Shown here one piece after another: positions 1 through 12,244 of a DNA stretch of 64,000 nt. The stretch's first letter is position 1. Every line of letters begins with the position of its first letter. The notes under the pieces were generated by a model, which saw only the letters and a list, made by a program, of their open reading frames with translations, searched no databases and was not told where the DNA came from. The position numbers and the translations under genes are program-made. Source of the DNA: Rugalucina vietnamica (Eukaryota > Mollusca > Bivalvia > Lucinida > Lucinidae); NCBI GenBank assembly GCA_964017185.1, contig OZ024869.1:53656761-53720760 (forward strand), in the 5' to 3' direction.

Positions 1-442
1 GTCTATCCTTTTTCAAAAGAAAACAAAATCATAAAACCACGAAAATATGTGACATTTTAAAAATTCCTGTCAATAGGAATAACATTTTAAATTATGGCAA
101 TACATGTTCACTTATCAAATAGATTCAAACCTTGTTCCTGACATTTTATTATTCTCTGAACCCAGAAAATGGAATAAAACTAAAAAATGTAAAGTATTTT
201 ATTTGAAAGTCTACGAAGCAACCATTTTGTTTCTTAGGGCAACAAGCAAATGCAAAATGCACATTTCTTTTCAAACGAAATGATTTCGATGATATATAGT
301 TCTAGGTCACCTCGGCCCAAAACCCGGCTCAGGATGCTTTGGCCCAAATCGATTTCTGATCGAGAATCCTGTCACGGATCTTGTTGTATCTTTCGCAGTA
401 GAAAGAAGGATCTCTCAGCGTCGGAGTTGCTGTGTGGTAAGG

Positions 443-1019
443 GGGTGCGTTCCTTTACCGGAATGGACCGGAATGGACATAATTACCAGAATGGACTACC
501 GGAATGGACATTATGCTGTGGAACTGGATGTTTCACTTTGAAATATATTCTATCTGCATAAAACGTACTTCTTTAGTCATATAAATAGTTTGCATCAGAT
601 GAATTTCATCCAAGTATAGAGAAATCGACTTCCCAGGGTTTTTAGGGTAGCTCAGTGGTGGGGTCGGGGGTGGGGCCACTGTTCAAAGGTTTCTTTGAAT
701 AAACTATACATCACCAGTGGTTGTTCTACAGCAAAAACAGAGGTGAATAGAAGCAGAAATTAGTAAAATGTGCTGGCACTGAGACAGTGACCTTTACACA
801 AATATGAGCCCCTGGCCTATGCTACCCCATCTTGCGAAACACAATTTAACTATACTAAAACAATATGATTCTCGAACTAATCACTGTATGTGTATTTTAT
901 ATGCCTATTTGTCCTCAAAACCCATAAAAAGTACTTCAGGACACATATAAATGTCCATTCCGGTCGTCCATTCCGGTAATCAGTCCCATTCCGGTCCATT
1001 CCGGTAAAGGAACGCACCG
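443..1019. mobile_element. MITE with GGAATGGAC-repeat TIRs, 9-bp TSD (copy 1)
   Basis: A 577-bp element starting [G/C]GGTGCGTTCC. Its roughly 75-bp terminal inverted repeats are built of repeated ACCGGAATGGAC units. It is flanked by the perfect 9-bp duplication GTGGTAAGG (434-442 and 1020-1028). It splits the hAT-like DAER exon; removing it and one duplication rejoins LP to HSNSDAER in frame. A second copy lies in reverse orientation at 46635-47223. It has no coding capacity. The 9-bp duplication suggests mobilisation by a Mutator-like transposase, which is an inference. Confidence 0.85.
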
Positions 1020-2012
1020 GTGGTAAGGTCGGGGCGCAGAGGGCTACTTTCGCCAGCTGTCTGAAGTGTAATTTCTTGGATGGAAGCTCGGCCTCCATGC
1101 TGAGCCAGGTGTCGAATCTGGTCTCGGACACGTCGTACTTATGTAGCTCACTCATTGGCAACAGCTGGTAAATCTGGAACTCTTTTGCTATGGAGTCTGC
1201 ATCATCAAACTCAAATCGATCAGCGAGTTGAACAACTAAAATATAGACAAAAGAACATGTTTAAACAAACAATGGTCATAAAACAGCTGCGGTTTTGTCA
1301 GTGTTGTAATTAAATCATACTTGTACTAAAATGCATTTAATTGAATCACTTGAATGGTAAAACTATGAAATTTTAGCTTCAAATGAGCTTTGAAAATGAA
1401 ACTTTCAAAATGAAAGAAATACAAAAACATAATTACCATCTTCAGCCTGGACGTTGTCCGTCTTCTCTGGATCAACGAAGCTCAGGGTCTTCATGGTCTC
1501 ATCCTTGAACGGAAATTTCTTGATCAGCTTGTCTGTCACCTCAATTAACATATAAGACTCTGACATGCCTGAAACAAAAACACGTATAAGTTTATCAACA
1601 TAAAACAATTGTGCATCACACAAACACAGGCACACACTTCTGTGGTATTGTACACTGTATATTACATGAGGTACTAAATGAAATGCAATGTAATGATAAA
1701 AATTTTCTGATCAAAATAAAATATACATGTAGTTTTTTTCATGTTTTGTTGTCATTTTTCTTATCCACGTTGGTCTTAATCCATGTAATCAGTGTGAAGT
1801 TCTTTGTGCACATTTATACCATACTGAAATATTATAAATGAAAAGAAAAAAAGTTTACTCACTGAAAGAATGATTTTATCTTTTCTGCTAGAAGGTCAAC
1901 GTCGTCAGCCAGGTAGGTACGGGTCTTCATCCCAACGGCTAGATGGTTGTCGCTTGAAGTTAACAGTGGTGATGTCACTGGCTGCTCTGATCACTGGCGT
2001 CGACACAAATAT

Positions 2013-2209
2013 GAGCCGCCTCATGGGAAAAGCAACAATCTGCATATGCAAAAACAAAGGCGACTTTGTTTTCGCTACTCGGATAGTACAATTCCTCCTC
2101 CACTTAACTCCAAAATTTCAAGCTTCTATCCTGCTCCTGTAGCTGTACAGGCCGGTTTGTGTCAGATCTGTTCGGAAACCACATTGTTGGTTTTCCCACG
2201 AGGCGGCTC
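2013..2209 (-). mobile_element. GAGCCGC palindromic MITE (copy 1)
   Basis: Starts GAGCCGCCTCATGGGAAAA and ends with the complement, TTTTCCCACGAGGCGGCTC. This copy is in reverse orientation and lacks the central hairpin arm present in full copies. It interrupts the hAT-like exon between LLRLFL and VTSPLLTSS. The flanks (ATAT / ATTT) do not form a clean duplication. Confidence 0.7.
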
Positions 2210-2639
2210 ATTTGGCGAGGAACAGACGTAGCAACCTGGTCATCTCTCCATGTAGGCAGCCGATCATCGACGCGTCAGCCTGAAAAGATACTGTTAATTT
2301 TAATTTTATACATATACACTGTATATTCTGTGTATAAAGCGTGCGAAGCATTATCAGGCTGACATTTACAAGTTGTGTGTATCGTATTTAACTTTTTTTT
2401 TTGCATCTGTCGAACAATTTAAGAAGAAGGCCGATTAATTACAAAACTTTACATGGAAATGTCTGTTGAACTCATTCAACGGGGTCAGGATAAACTGTAG
2501 AAACATGTAGTACATCTTCATCTCAGGGTTGGTCAGCCAGTCGGCAACTCTCTGTACTCTACTGTTCTGCTTGTCTCGGTCGCCATGGCTCTCGAAGTAG
2601 CTTTTCAGGGCTTCCCAGTGGTGTAGCGGCCACAGGCAG

Positions 2640-2770
2640 CCGCGATACAATGGCATGTATCCCTCACATGCACCCATTTATACACCTCAGTGGCTGTGCT
2701 GGGATTCGAACAGAGACCTCCGAATCCAGACCAACGCTCTACCAACCGAGCTATCCGGACAGACAATGTA
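2640..2770 (-). repeat. tRNA-derived SINE
   Basis: On the minus strand an internal pol III promoter is visible: box A TAGCTCGGTTGGTAGAGC and box B GTTCGAATCC about 30 bases downstream, as in a tRNA head. The downstream part runs into the hAT-like exon block, so the 3' limit is approximate. A second, poorer box-B-like GATTCGAATCCCA is on the + strand near 2868, suggesting another decayed SINE at 2800-2900. Confidence 0.6.
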
Positions 2771-2975
2771 TCCTTGGCCAAGACAATGTCTTACTAACAG
2801 ACAAGTCGGCAGCGTCGTTGGCTTCTGACTAGCTATATCATATGCCTCTGCCTCTGCCGAACAGATTCGAATCCCACTGGCGACGCCAGTAAAAATATTG
2901 ATTATTGAAAAACATATCAATCTGTTCATGCATCGGTATGTGTCAATGGTTTCACATCCACATCTACATCAATAC

Positions 2976-3011
<36 letters not shown>

Positions 3012-3736
3012 CGCAGGCTTCTCCGATGGATGAATGATATGAAAGAAAGATGATGATTGAATGGTAGGATGATGATAACAAATTTTATAGTTTTTATTTT
3101 CAATTGGTATATGATATATACAACAATTTTATTTAACATATATATCTAGTTTTGCAAAGTTTATTTTGTTTTTATTTGGTCTTATCATACTTTCGCTTTT
3201 ACGACAATCTACATACATCTAGTTATATCATTTTAAATATAAAAGAGTTCTTACAAAAATAGAAACAAAAGAAATGAAGGAAGTTAGAAAAGTGATGTAG
3301 TACCCGTGCATAAACCGTTGATCCACGAGAAGGTTTGAAGAATGGATCAAGGTCGATTATGTTTGGGTATTTACATGCATGAGAAGTGAGAGGACAGTAA
3401 GTCAAACAGGTAGACGAAGATGAAATTATGAAAGACTAACAAGCATGTATGAAACAATAATGTGAAAGACGTATAATTATGTATAAAGTATGACAATTAA
3501 TGATATCAACATACAACATTGAACAAATATAGCAAATATGTGAGATATTTTGGTAGTCAATGATATCAACTTTCAGGATTGAACAAATATGTATCAAGAA
3601 TAGTGCAAAAGACTGACAAATATGTATACAGTATGGCATTTGGATATCAACATTCAGTAATTTGTATAAAATGTGTTAGTTAGTGATACCAACAGTGTAG
3701 AACAGGGAAGATATTTTTTTTCTAGCATTGTATATT

Positions 3737-6700
3737 TTAGATGATCCTGTTCAATAGCCTAAACACATGTATAAATTTACTTTTTGCATTGGTCTTCGAT
3801 AGAAACTTGACTGATGAGCTTATCTTTTGAACTATGCTTCTTAAAATCATTTGAAATGTATAATATTTATTATCATGTTTTATTTTGTTCCTAAGTTTCC
3901 ATATTTCCCATTTGCATTGAATGAGTACAAAATTGACAAACATTCTAATGTCGCTCTTTTCATGAACAAATCCAAGAATTAAATTTGTTGGTTTAAGTTG
4001 CACTTTTAACATATATTCCTCCTCAATAATCGAATTTATCTTTTGTTCGAGTTCGCGTATGACCCGGTTTATTATTCGACAGAAATAAAAGAGATGTGTT
4101 AGATTTTCAGAATTTTCCCTACAGAAATGACACAGTCCGTCAGACATATTCATTAAAAACAATTTATGTTCTGTGAAAATGGCATTGTGAATAATCTTCC
4201 ACTGGAACTGTTTTTCCTTGTTACTTACGGGTATTTCTAAAAGAGTCTGCCATATTTGTTTCCATTGAAAGTTTTCATTAAAAGCTGTTTCCCATTTTGT
4301 CTGAAATTTCCTTTCAAAATTTTTGTCCAATTTAATTTTTTGAATGAATTTTAACTTTAATTTGTTAGGTTCTAAAACTTTATTACCCATACAAATGTTG
4401 AGATTAGTATCGATGCTAGCATTATTCGGTTCGAGTTGTGTATTTTGACCATTTAAAATTTCTAGAATATCTGGAGAAAAACTTGCCTTAATTTTATTGT
4501 ATTTGGCTGCATAGTTCGTTCTGTCAAGAAGCCTGTCGCGTATTGATTCATTTGGAAGAAAAGAATCATTTTCTGCATTCCATATATCCCTGACATACTT
4601 TACATTACTTTTGCTAAAATTACTTAGAAAGATTGGGGAATTACGATGCTTGATATATACTTAAACGCAAAAGTTTCGCAACACTTATAAAATGCAAATT
4701 TCTTCTTATCGGCTCAAATGTTTCTTTTGGTGATATTACGATTGTTAAGTCCAGTTCTTTGCCTCGCAGACAACATAAAAATCAGAACCTTGTGGCTCAT
4801 GGTTGCCGAGAAAACGTCAAAACGTCAAGGTAGCCCATTTTTTAAAAGTCACAGGGGTACAATACCTTACATTGTATGTGAAAATGAAATTTTAAACCAA
4901 TGTTTGTTTTTAAAAGCAAAAAAAGGTCAACAAACGCTAGTATGGAAATTTTATGCCTTTGTCGACGTTTGTAACGTGTGTGTGACGTGTTTAAGTTTTG
5001 GCGTAATTGGCTGTTAATAGGCAAACTAATACCAATAATCGAAATCTGTTAACGGCATAATGTAGCTCTTAGTACATTGCACAAATGACAAAAAGATCGC
5101 TTCCTAGCCAAGCATAATGGGTACGTAATGGATGTTTGAAAAAATAAGCTAACGTCAACAAAGAAACGCATCAACTAAGAGTGCTGCTAAACAATAATTT
5201 CCAAACGTTTTTGTTATTTTCTGTATGTACAGACACCAGTCTATCGATTGATGCTGTTTGTTTTCAAATAGAAATAAAAATCCATATTTTAGACGCAAAT
5301 TGTTAAAAATCACAAACGTCACATTAACGTCAGAACGAAAACATGCGATCAAATCCCGTTTATGGCAAATCATTACACATTGTGCAGGGACATAAAATAT
5401 ACTTTCAAAAATATCCTTACATGGGCAATGTAGAAGAAAACGAGGATGTAAATTGTTGCGAAACTTTTGCGTTTAAGTATATTTATTGCCATATAACGGG
5501 GATCCTAATATGTGTTCCTTGCTTTTCACTGTCAAAATACTATGAAATTTAACCCAGGATTTAATGCATTCCTGATAGTATTGTGGAATTTCCCCAAAAT
5601 TGAGACCTTTAATGTCGGTGCATTTTAATATGAAGTTTTCAATGTCATATTCCTCGTCTAAAACTTTCAGCCACTGTTTACCAATTATATTCCAATTTTG
5701 ATATTCTGCTTTTATCATCTTGTAAATAAAATGGATCCTTTTCGCCTCAATAAAATCTTTAAGGTTCAACATTTTCACTCCACCCTCTTCTAAGTTTAGA
5801 TGCATTGTCTTGCGGTTTACCAAAGGATGTTTATTATTCCATAGGAAATTCCAGATGAGAGATTCGATTTGTTTAATAATATTGTGAGGTACGGTCTTTA
5901 TTTCAGCTAAATATCCAATTTGCGATGCCAAAAGAGTTTTAATAATCAAGACTCTACCGATATAAGAAAGATCACGGCTCTTCCAAATTTGTATGCAACT
6001 TTTAATTTTATTAACCTTTTCCATCCAGACCTCATTTTCATCTATATCGTAGCCGTGCTGAATGCCTAAAGTTTTTACGTAACCTTTAGTCCATGAAATT
6101 TCTTTAAAGGTTGGATTTTTATTGCGCCAGGCCCCTAAATATAACCCCACCGTTTTAGTTTTATGAATTTTTGCCCCTGATGCCTTTTCATATTTTTCTG
6201 CAGTTCGGAATGTTTCACGAATCGACTCTTCTGAGCTATTAAAAAACTGTGCATCATCTACATACGAAACAAGTTTTACAGTCGCCTGCTCCCCGCTTTC
6301 TGGATCATTATATGGCAAATGAATTCCAATAATGTTATCATTCTTTCGAATGGCACATGCAAAGGGCTCAGCTTGTAAGATATACAATAAAGGGCTGATA
6401 GGACAACCTTGCCTCATTGACCGAGAAATCTGAAAATATTTACTTCGAAAGCCATTTGTCATTATAGACGTTTTAGCATTTTTGAAAATCATTTTGATCC
6501 ACGATTGAAATTTAGCCCCGAAGTTAAACCTGTCTAAACATTTTATTGTCCATTCCCATTCAACTCTGTCGAATGCCTTCATATAATCAATGAAGATTAT
6601 TGATGATGTTAAGTTATTTTTATTAGAGTATTCAATTAAATCTTGTAGTAAGCGGTTTGCCTCCGAAATGTTTCTGCCGCCCACAAATCCTTTCTGATCT

Positions 6701-8324
6701 GAGTGAATAAGTTTAGGCAAAAATAGTTTGAGTCGTTCTGCTAAAATTTTTGTTATTATTTTATAATCCGTGTTTAACAGGGAAATCGGACGCCAGTTTA
6801 CAATTTCTTCACTAGTAAAGTGATAATAGCATTATACTGACTTTTACTAAGAGAGTTACTGTCTAGAGTATATTCTATAACTTGAGAAAATTCGTTTTGT
6901 ATTAAGTACCAATATGTTTGATAGAATTCTGCGATGATACCGTCATCGCCTGGAGATTTATTAGGTTTGAGTAATTTAATAACTTTATGTATTTCTTCTA
7001 ATGATACTGCTTTTTCACAAAATGCTTTTTCATCGTCTGTTAATTTAACGTCAACTGTTCTTAAAAGTGATTCGGCTTCTGTTTCGTCTATTCCCTCCGA
7101 GGTGAAAAGTTCCTTAAAAAACCTTGTTTGTTCTTCTAGAATTGAATTTATATCAGTTTTGATTGTTCCATCTGTACATTTTATTTTAGTCCAGATTTTG
7201 TTACTGACGTTATGTTTTTCTAAATTAAAGAAATATCTTGTTGATTTTTCTCCTTCTTCGAAATGTTTTACTCTTGACCGTATTTTTGCTGCCTCTGTTT
7301 GCATTTCATAATATTCTAATATTTGTTTACGCAGATGATTACACTCTTGTTTATGTATATATTTTTCTGAATCCTTAATTTCATTTAGACGTTTTTCAAT
7401 TTTTGCTATATGGTATTTATTTGTGTTTAAATTTTTACTTATTTCTATTGTTAATTGTTTGATATATATTTTTACAATTTCCCACCATGTTAATATATTT
7501 TCATAATTGTTTATCATATTTACCCAAGTTGGCCATATTTTTTCTAGAGTTTCTCGATATATAACTGTTTGAATTGTCCGTGCATTCATTTTCCATACCC
7601 CAGGACCATTTATGGACTTGGATAAATCAAGTTTTAAAGCAACGGCATCGTGGTCGCTAAAAGGGAAGTAAATCACGGATGGTTCATTAATATAACAATC
7701 AAGGGTTTCAGATGTTAAAAAATAATCAATGCGTGACTTTGAAGATCCCCTAGAAAAAGTGAAAGCTCTTTTTCCCGGGTGTCGCTTACGATAAACATCC
7801 TCAAGTCGATTTTGTCTCATTAAGTCTTCGAGCTCTTGGGAACCTTGGTCTCTACTATTGTTTTGTGGGTCCCGATCAATTTGATTGTCCCTTGTACAAT
7901 TAAAATCACCCGCAAGTATGACAGAATATTGATCATCTATATATGCATCTAGAGTTTTATTAAAATGTTTTCTATGTACAGAATTATTTGGAGCATAGAT
8001 GTTTAATATTTGTATTTTGTGACCATATATTTCAAACTTGATCGATATTACTCTTCCGTCATCAACGTTATCTTTAACTATCATATCGAACGTTTTGTTT
8101 TTCCCGAATAAAATACTGACTCCCTTCGATAAATTTGTACCAAAATTCCATATACTGTCACCTTCCCAATCATTTTTCCATTCATTTTCTGTATCTATGT
8201 CATTACAATGAGTCTCTTGTAACAGAATAATGTCAAATTGTTTCTTTTTTAACCAGTGAAATGCGCTGTGTCTTTTAGTTTTATTTTTTAACCCATTAAC
8301 ATTTAATGAAATGATACGAACCAT
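3737..8324 (-). pseudogene. LINE ORF2: APE endonuclease and reverse transcriptase, disrupted
   Basis: Starts at ATG 8324 (MVRIISLNVNGLKNK). The endonuclease domain shows the expected LLQETH, GDFNCTRD, SRIDYF and SDHDAV motifs. The reverse transcriptase shows NKSPGDDGI, IDYMKAFDRVEW, MRQGCPISPLL and the catalytic YVDD (near 6260). The frame breaks near 6828, where ITLLVK meets EEIVNWRPISLL in another frame, consistent with a small deletion. It is broken again by the MITE at 4658-5479. Removing that MITE and one TA restores the frame from PLYGNKY to the last part, which stops at 3737. Motif content places it in the L1/Tx1 group. It can no longer encode one intact ORF2 protein. Confidence 0.85.
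4658..5479. mobile_element. Tc1/mariner-like MITE in LINE ORF2
   Basis: An 822-bp insertion with about 25-bp perfect inverted ends beginning TACTTAAACGCAAAAGTTTC and a TA duplication (4656-4657, 5480-5481). Excision in silico restores the host ORF2 frame, which fixes the boundaries. The 99-codon open frame inside shows no recognisable protein. The superfamily is inferred from the TA target and TIR style. Confidence 0.85.
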
Positions 8325-8333
8325 GTCGAAATG

Positions 8334-9934
8334 TTAATGGAATGTTAACTTTTTCGTTTTATCCGACTGTTTATCGGAGGGAGGAGTATTTGACATTACG
8401 CTGCGATGGCGTTTTCTACTCAGCGGCGTATCAAAACCAAACTCAGAGCCACAGTCGAAAAAACTTTGAATGTTTTCTTCCAGAACAGACGCACCTTTTG
8501 TGCTTAAGTGAACACCTTTAATGTCATTACTGTCATACATAGTACTTAGAGGTACTCCATCTTTCATCAAATCTTCATCATTGTTCAAGAAAAACAAATA
8601 AGATTCTTTTTTGGCCATTTTCTGGAAGAACTCATTAACCACGTTTGTCGTATTGTTTAGTGTTGTGATTGTTTGAGTTTTACCCTTTCGATTCGGGATG
8701 CTCGAAAAGGCTATCTCGGAGGTGGGGAATTTATTGTGTATCTTATTTACAGCTGTTGTAATTTCTAAAATTACTTGATTCGAATCAGATTTGTGCTTGC
8801 TTATGTCGTTTGTACCTAAATGCACTGCTATACGTTTGACTTTTGTCTCTCCCACCTTCGTTTCAGCCTTTACGAGCAGCTCGTCTATATTGCCTGCGGC
8901 ACCACCAGATACTGTTACAGTTTTAACATCCGGATCTTTAAAATGAACTCTCTGAGCGTTAGAGTCACCTATCACTAAGAAAATCCGTTCTTTTGATAAG
9001 CGATCTAGAGTTGTCTCTCTTGGCTGTACAGTTGTCGGGAGGACATCATCTGTAGTAGTCGATTCAGTTGGTTTAGGTTCACATTGCTGTTCATCTGTTT
9101 TGTCGTCATTTGTCAAGTTATTTGTATGTTGTTCAGTTTCATTGTTTATTTCATATGCCACATTACTTAATGTTCCAGATTGAAGATCATCACCAAGATT
9201 TCTACGAATATTATCAAGAGGTTCTTCGTGAGAATCATCATGTGACTGGTCACCAGTAGATTGGTCTAAATCAGCCGATCGACCTTCGACTATATCCCCA
9301 GCATAAACACCGAACTGTTGACTGGCTTTATATCGTTCACAGTCTTTTTCTTTATGCCCCGGTTCTGAACAAAAGTTACAAATCATTTCATTTGGGCAAT
9401 CTTTGAAAACATGACCTTCACATTTACACCGGCTACAAACTACTGGTCTTGGTTCATCTTTGTCTGGACACCTATAGAATGGGTGACCTACTTTGGAGCA
9501 AATTTTACACTCAGTTTTATTGTCAGTAAAGACACGGACAGCGAATCGACCTAGTTTCACCTTTATAGGGATGTTATTCTTCACATTTACCATTTGAAGG
9601 TATCTCGTACCTGTTTCAATGTCTGTACCGCGCACCTTACCACGTCGCATACTATGCTCGATCACTTCACCATAATCTTTCATATAGTGAATTATGTAGG
9701 TGTCTGAAAGCTCGTAAGGGGCGTCCTTAATAGTAACGTTTGTGATGACCCTATCGACGTCTGTTATACTATTGAACGTCCCTCTTACATTGATACCATC
9801 CAACAGAAGTTTCTGTTTTACTTCATCTGAGTCTAATGTTATGAAACATGTTGTTTCGGTAATTTGTATAGCCTTAATTGCTGTCGGTTCTATAGAATCT
9901 TCTAAACTTTCAAGAACTTCTGAGTGTTCAAGCC
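8334..9934 (-). CDS. LINE ORF1: CCHC zinc-knuckle and SGNH-like protein (5' truncated)
   Basis: The reading frame is open from the element's 5' edge (9934) to a stop at 8334, with no convincing ATG at its start, so the N-terminus is missing. An N-terminal RNA-binding-like region precedes three CCHC zinc knuckles: CKICSKVGHPFYRC, CSRCKCEGHVFKDC and CNFCSEPGHKEKDC. After an acidic Thr-rich linker comes an SGNH/GDSL-hydrolase-like domain with FLVIGDSN and, later, HLGTND. Related ORF1 esterase modules occur in other LINE lineages and are thought to act in the RNA-protein complex. It ends in a basic Lys-rich tail. It lies 9 bases upstream of the ORF2 start. Confidence 0.75.
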
Positions 9935-9959
9935 TCTACATCAATACGTTGAACCGTCA

Positions 9960-12060
9960 CAGTTGACTAATACTCAACGGGATGACTTCTTGTGGTAATG
10001 CTAGGAAAGATGAAAATAAGAGAATAAAGGCAGATAGAAGCAATACAAGCATAATAAGAGTAAATAATTAGACTGGTTAAATCATTACAAATAATATAAG
10101 ACATACAAGATAAAAAGACAGAAGGAAGAAAGTTTTCCCAGGTGCTTTTGGCTCACCAGGTAAATACCAAACTGCATTCCTTGCAGGTACCAGGGTCCTT
10201 ACGTCCCCGACAGCATAGCTCCCCAACTTGACAAGTTACTCAACATCTGGGCCCCTACCTTATTTCACTTAGAATAACAGGGTGGATAACCCCTCCTTGA
10301 AAGATACCAAAGAAGGGGCCTCAGCAACAGTAGCTGGTAATGAGTTCCACACGGGTACTGTATGCGGGAAAAAGCTGAATTTAACCCATATTTGACGAAT
10401 GGATTCTCCCATCATTATCAATTGGGTAAGTCCACTTTCATTTTTATGGGTGATAGGAGTGATTTTTTTATTTTTTTTTTCATCTCATTATTCAATGAAA
10501 TTTCTCTATGCAAACAGAATAGCCCCATCTGGGGCTATTCTGTAGATGGGTCTATTCTGTTTGCCAATGTCCCACAAAAAAGACGCCAGACTTAAATGAG
10601 TTAAATGAATCTTAATCAGGGGAGAAGTGTCTGTACTTCTTCTTGTGTGCTGATCTTGTCCTGCTCGTTGATGGAATCAAGTAGTTTGCTTCCGGGATGC
10701 CAATCAAGTTGTTAACCACTTTGTAGAATAAGGTTAGCTGGATCTTGGTTCTCCTGAATTCAAGTGACTCTCACTGCAGGTGCTGAAGCATGGACACTAC
10801 ACTGCTTGTATATCCAAAGCGGCTTGTATTGTACCGGACAGCTCTTCTTTGCACCATCTCAAGCTTCTCTACTTGTTTCTTGTGCTTGTGATGTGGATTT
10901 CAGACCGACGAGAAGTATTCTAAATTCGATCTCACCATGCTGAAGTATGCCTTGGCCATGGTGTCCTCACTGCAAGATCTAAGATTGCGCCGTAGAAAAG
11001 TCTAGTCTGAGAGATAATCTTGTCTGGCAGGTCGTTGAAGAACAGCAAGAAGAGTAGGGGACCAAGTACTGAACCTTGAGGGACCCCGCTCACAACTGGT
11101 ACGCTGTCCGATGCACAGCCTTCGACGACCACTCGTTGTGTTCTGTTATGGAGAAAGGATGAAATCCAGTGGTAGGTAGTCCCTGAATGCCATAGTGCTG
11201 AAGTTTTTTGAGCAGACGACTGTGTGGGACACGGTCGAAAGCTTTAGAAAAATCTAAAGCCACCATGTCCATCTGTATCTTCTGATCTAATGTAGAGGCC
11301 AGGTCGTGAAGTAAGGTGACTAGCTGTGTCTCATATCTTCTTCGTGCCCGAAAACCATGTTAGCAATCTGTAAATTAAGGATCTTGTTGGAGTGCACGTG
11401 CTTCATGACATTGCTGACAATGATATGCTCCAACATCTTGCAGCAGAGGCAGGTAAGTGAAACGGGGCGGTAGTTTGCTGGATCGTAACGCTGGCCCTTT
11501 TTGAAGACTGCAGAAACGTTGGCTGTTTTCCAGTCATCTGGTACGATTCCTGCTTGGAGGGACTTGCTGAAGATTACTGTCAATATTGGAGCAAGGTCTT
11601 CTGCACATTCCTTTAGTGATCGTGCCGGAATCATGTCTGGTCCAGAAGTTTTCTGTGGGTTGGTTTTCTGAAGCAGTCTTTTCACACCTTCCTCAGTCAC
11701 AGTTATGTCCTTCATTGGGGGGGGGGGGTCGCCATCTGGATCTGGAACTGGTGTATTTGGATCCTCTTGCGTGAAGACTGACCGATACTGCCTGTTTAGT
11801 ATGTCGGCCTTGTTCTTGGATGTGTTGAAAAGGCGGTCGTTATCCTTCAAAGGGGCGATGCCGGTGGAGTCTTTCCGCAGGAATTTGATGTAGCTCCAAA
11901 ATCTTTTCTGCTTTGGATAGTGGAAGTTATCTTTGGACATGGTGAGTAGTTTTTGCATAGTCCTAAATTACTTGCATAGGGCTTGACACTATCTGTTTGA
12001 CTGTCACCTTCCGTGCGCGGTATTTCACGGGGTATTTCCGGACCGAACTTCGAAAACTGC
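9960..12060 (-). pseudogene. Jockey/CR1-like LINE remnant
   Basis: Minus-strand reverse transcriptase fragments in several frames: WSYIKFLRKD, TSGPDMIPARSLKE, NYRPVSLTCLCCKMLEHI (11958-11320), then LDFSKAFDRVPHSRLL (about 11250), then VVSGVPQGSVLGPLLF (about 11080). The C-terminal region reads FFPHTVPVWNSLPATVAEAP (about 10370-10290) after a small MITE insertion. Frames change at least three times and the active-site region after the GVPQGS motif is damaged, so the element is dead. The 3' tail reaches about 9960. The 5' end fades near 12060. Confidence 0.75.
10381..10604. mobile_element. Small MITE in LINE remnant
   Basis: About 224 bp with ends TTAACCCAT and ATGAGTTAA and flanking TGAAT (10376-10380, 10606-10610). 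Removing it rejoins the LINE C-terminal reading frame. It contains a local palindrome around AGAATAGCCCCATCTGGGGC. The 5-bp duplication is offset by one base on the right, so the exact border is uncertain. Confidence 0.5.
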
Positions 12061-12244
12061 ATTCTAGATGGTCGGCGTCTAAGAAGACGAATTGCTTAGC
12101 TAAGCAGATGAGATGGCTTAGCCTGACGTCTATCTCCTGCAATAACCTTTCGCCAGTGGGATATGGGAAACTGATTTGTGATTCTCTTGCCTTTTTATAC
12201 CACCATTAGACTTAATCGACTTAATTTCATAATGCAAAGCGGCA

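Larger units (their letters stand above)
330..2650 (-). pseudogene. Degraded hAT-family transposase-like gene, C-terminal exons
   Basis: Minus-strand exon-like blocks lie at about 2453-2650, 2210-2279 plus 1863-2012, 1437-1568, and 1020-1235 plus 330-442, several with GT/AG borders. They read in order like the C-terminal half of hAT transposases: WEALKSYFES, LTPLNEFNRHF, ADASMIGCLHGEMTRLL, MKTRTYLADDVDLLAEKIK, KLIKKFPFKDE, and the dimerisation signature LPHSNSDAER. The blocks are split by two MITEs (443-1019 and 2013-2209). There is a one-base frame slip near 1545 and an in-frame TGA about 12 codons after DAER. This makes it a decayed transposon or transposon-derived gene rather than a working transposase. 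The upstream half is not in the window; the SINE at about 2640-2770 sits at its upstream edge. The family call is fairly secure; the exon ends are my reading of splice consensus. Confidence 0.6.
2979..9934 (-). mobile_element. Tx1/L1-like LINE, 5'-truncated, with 16-bp TSD
   Basis: A two-ORF non-LTR retrotransposon on the minus strand. Its poly(A) tail appears as 33-35 T at 2977-3011. It is bounded by the perfect 16-bp duplication TCTACATCAATACGTT (2963-2978 and 9935-9950). Order from the 5' end: ORF1 (zinc knuckles plus SGNH-like domain), ORF2 (APE endonuclease, reverse transcriptase), and a 3' UTR of about 760 bp with short imperfect repeats (GATATCAAC, GAACAAATATG). ORF1 is still open at the upstream duplication, so the insertion lost its 5' UTR and the start of ORF1. 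A mariner-like MITE (4658-5479) inserted later. The long clean duplication and tail indicate a relatively recent insertion. Confidence 0.9.

Noticed and set aside
2690..2765. Possible functional tRNA gene on the minus strand
   Set aside because: Boxes A and B are present, but I could not pair a full acceptor stem, and the sequence runs into repeat DNA, so it is better called a SINE head.
4718..5017. 99-codon + strand frame in the mariner-like MITE
   Set aside because: No DDE motif or transposase similarity; the element is too short to be autonomous.
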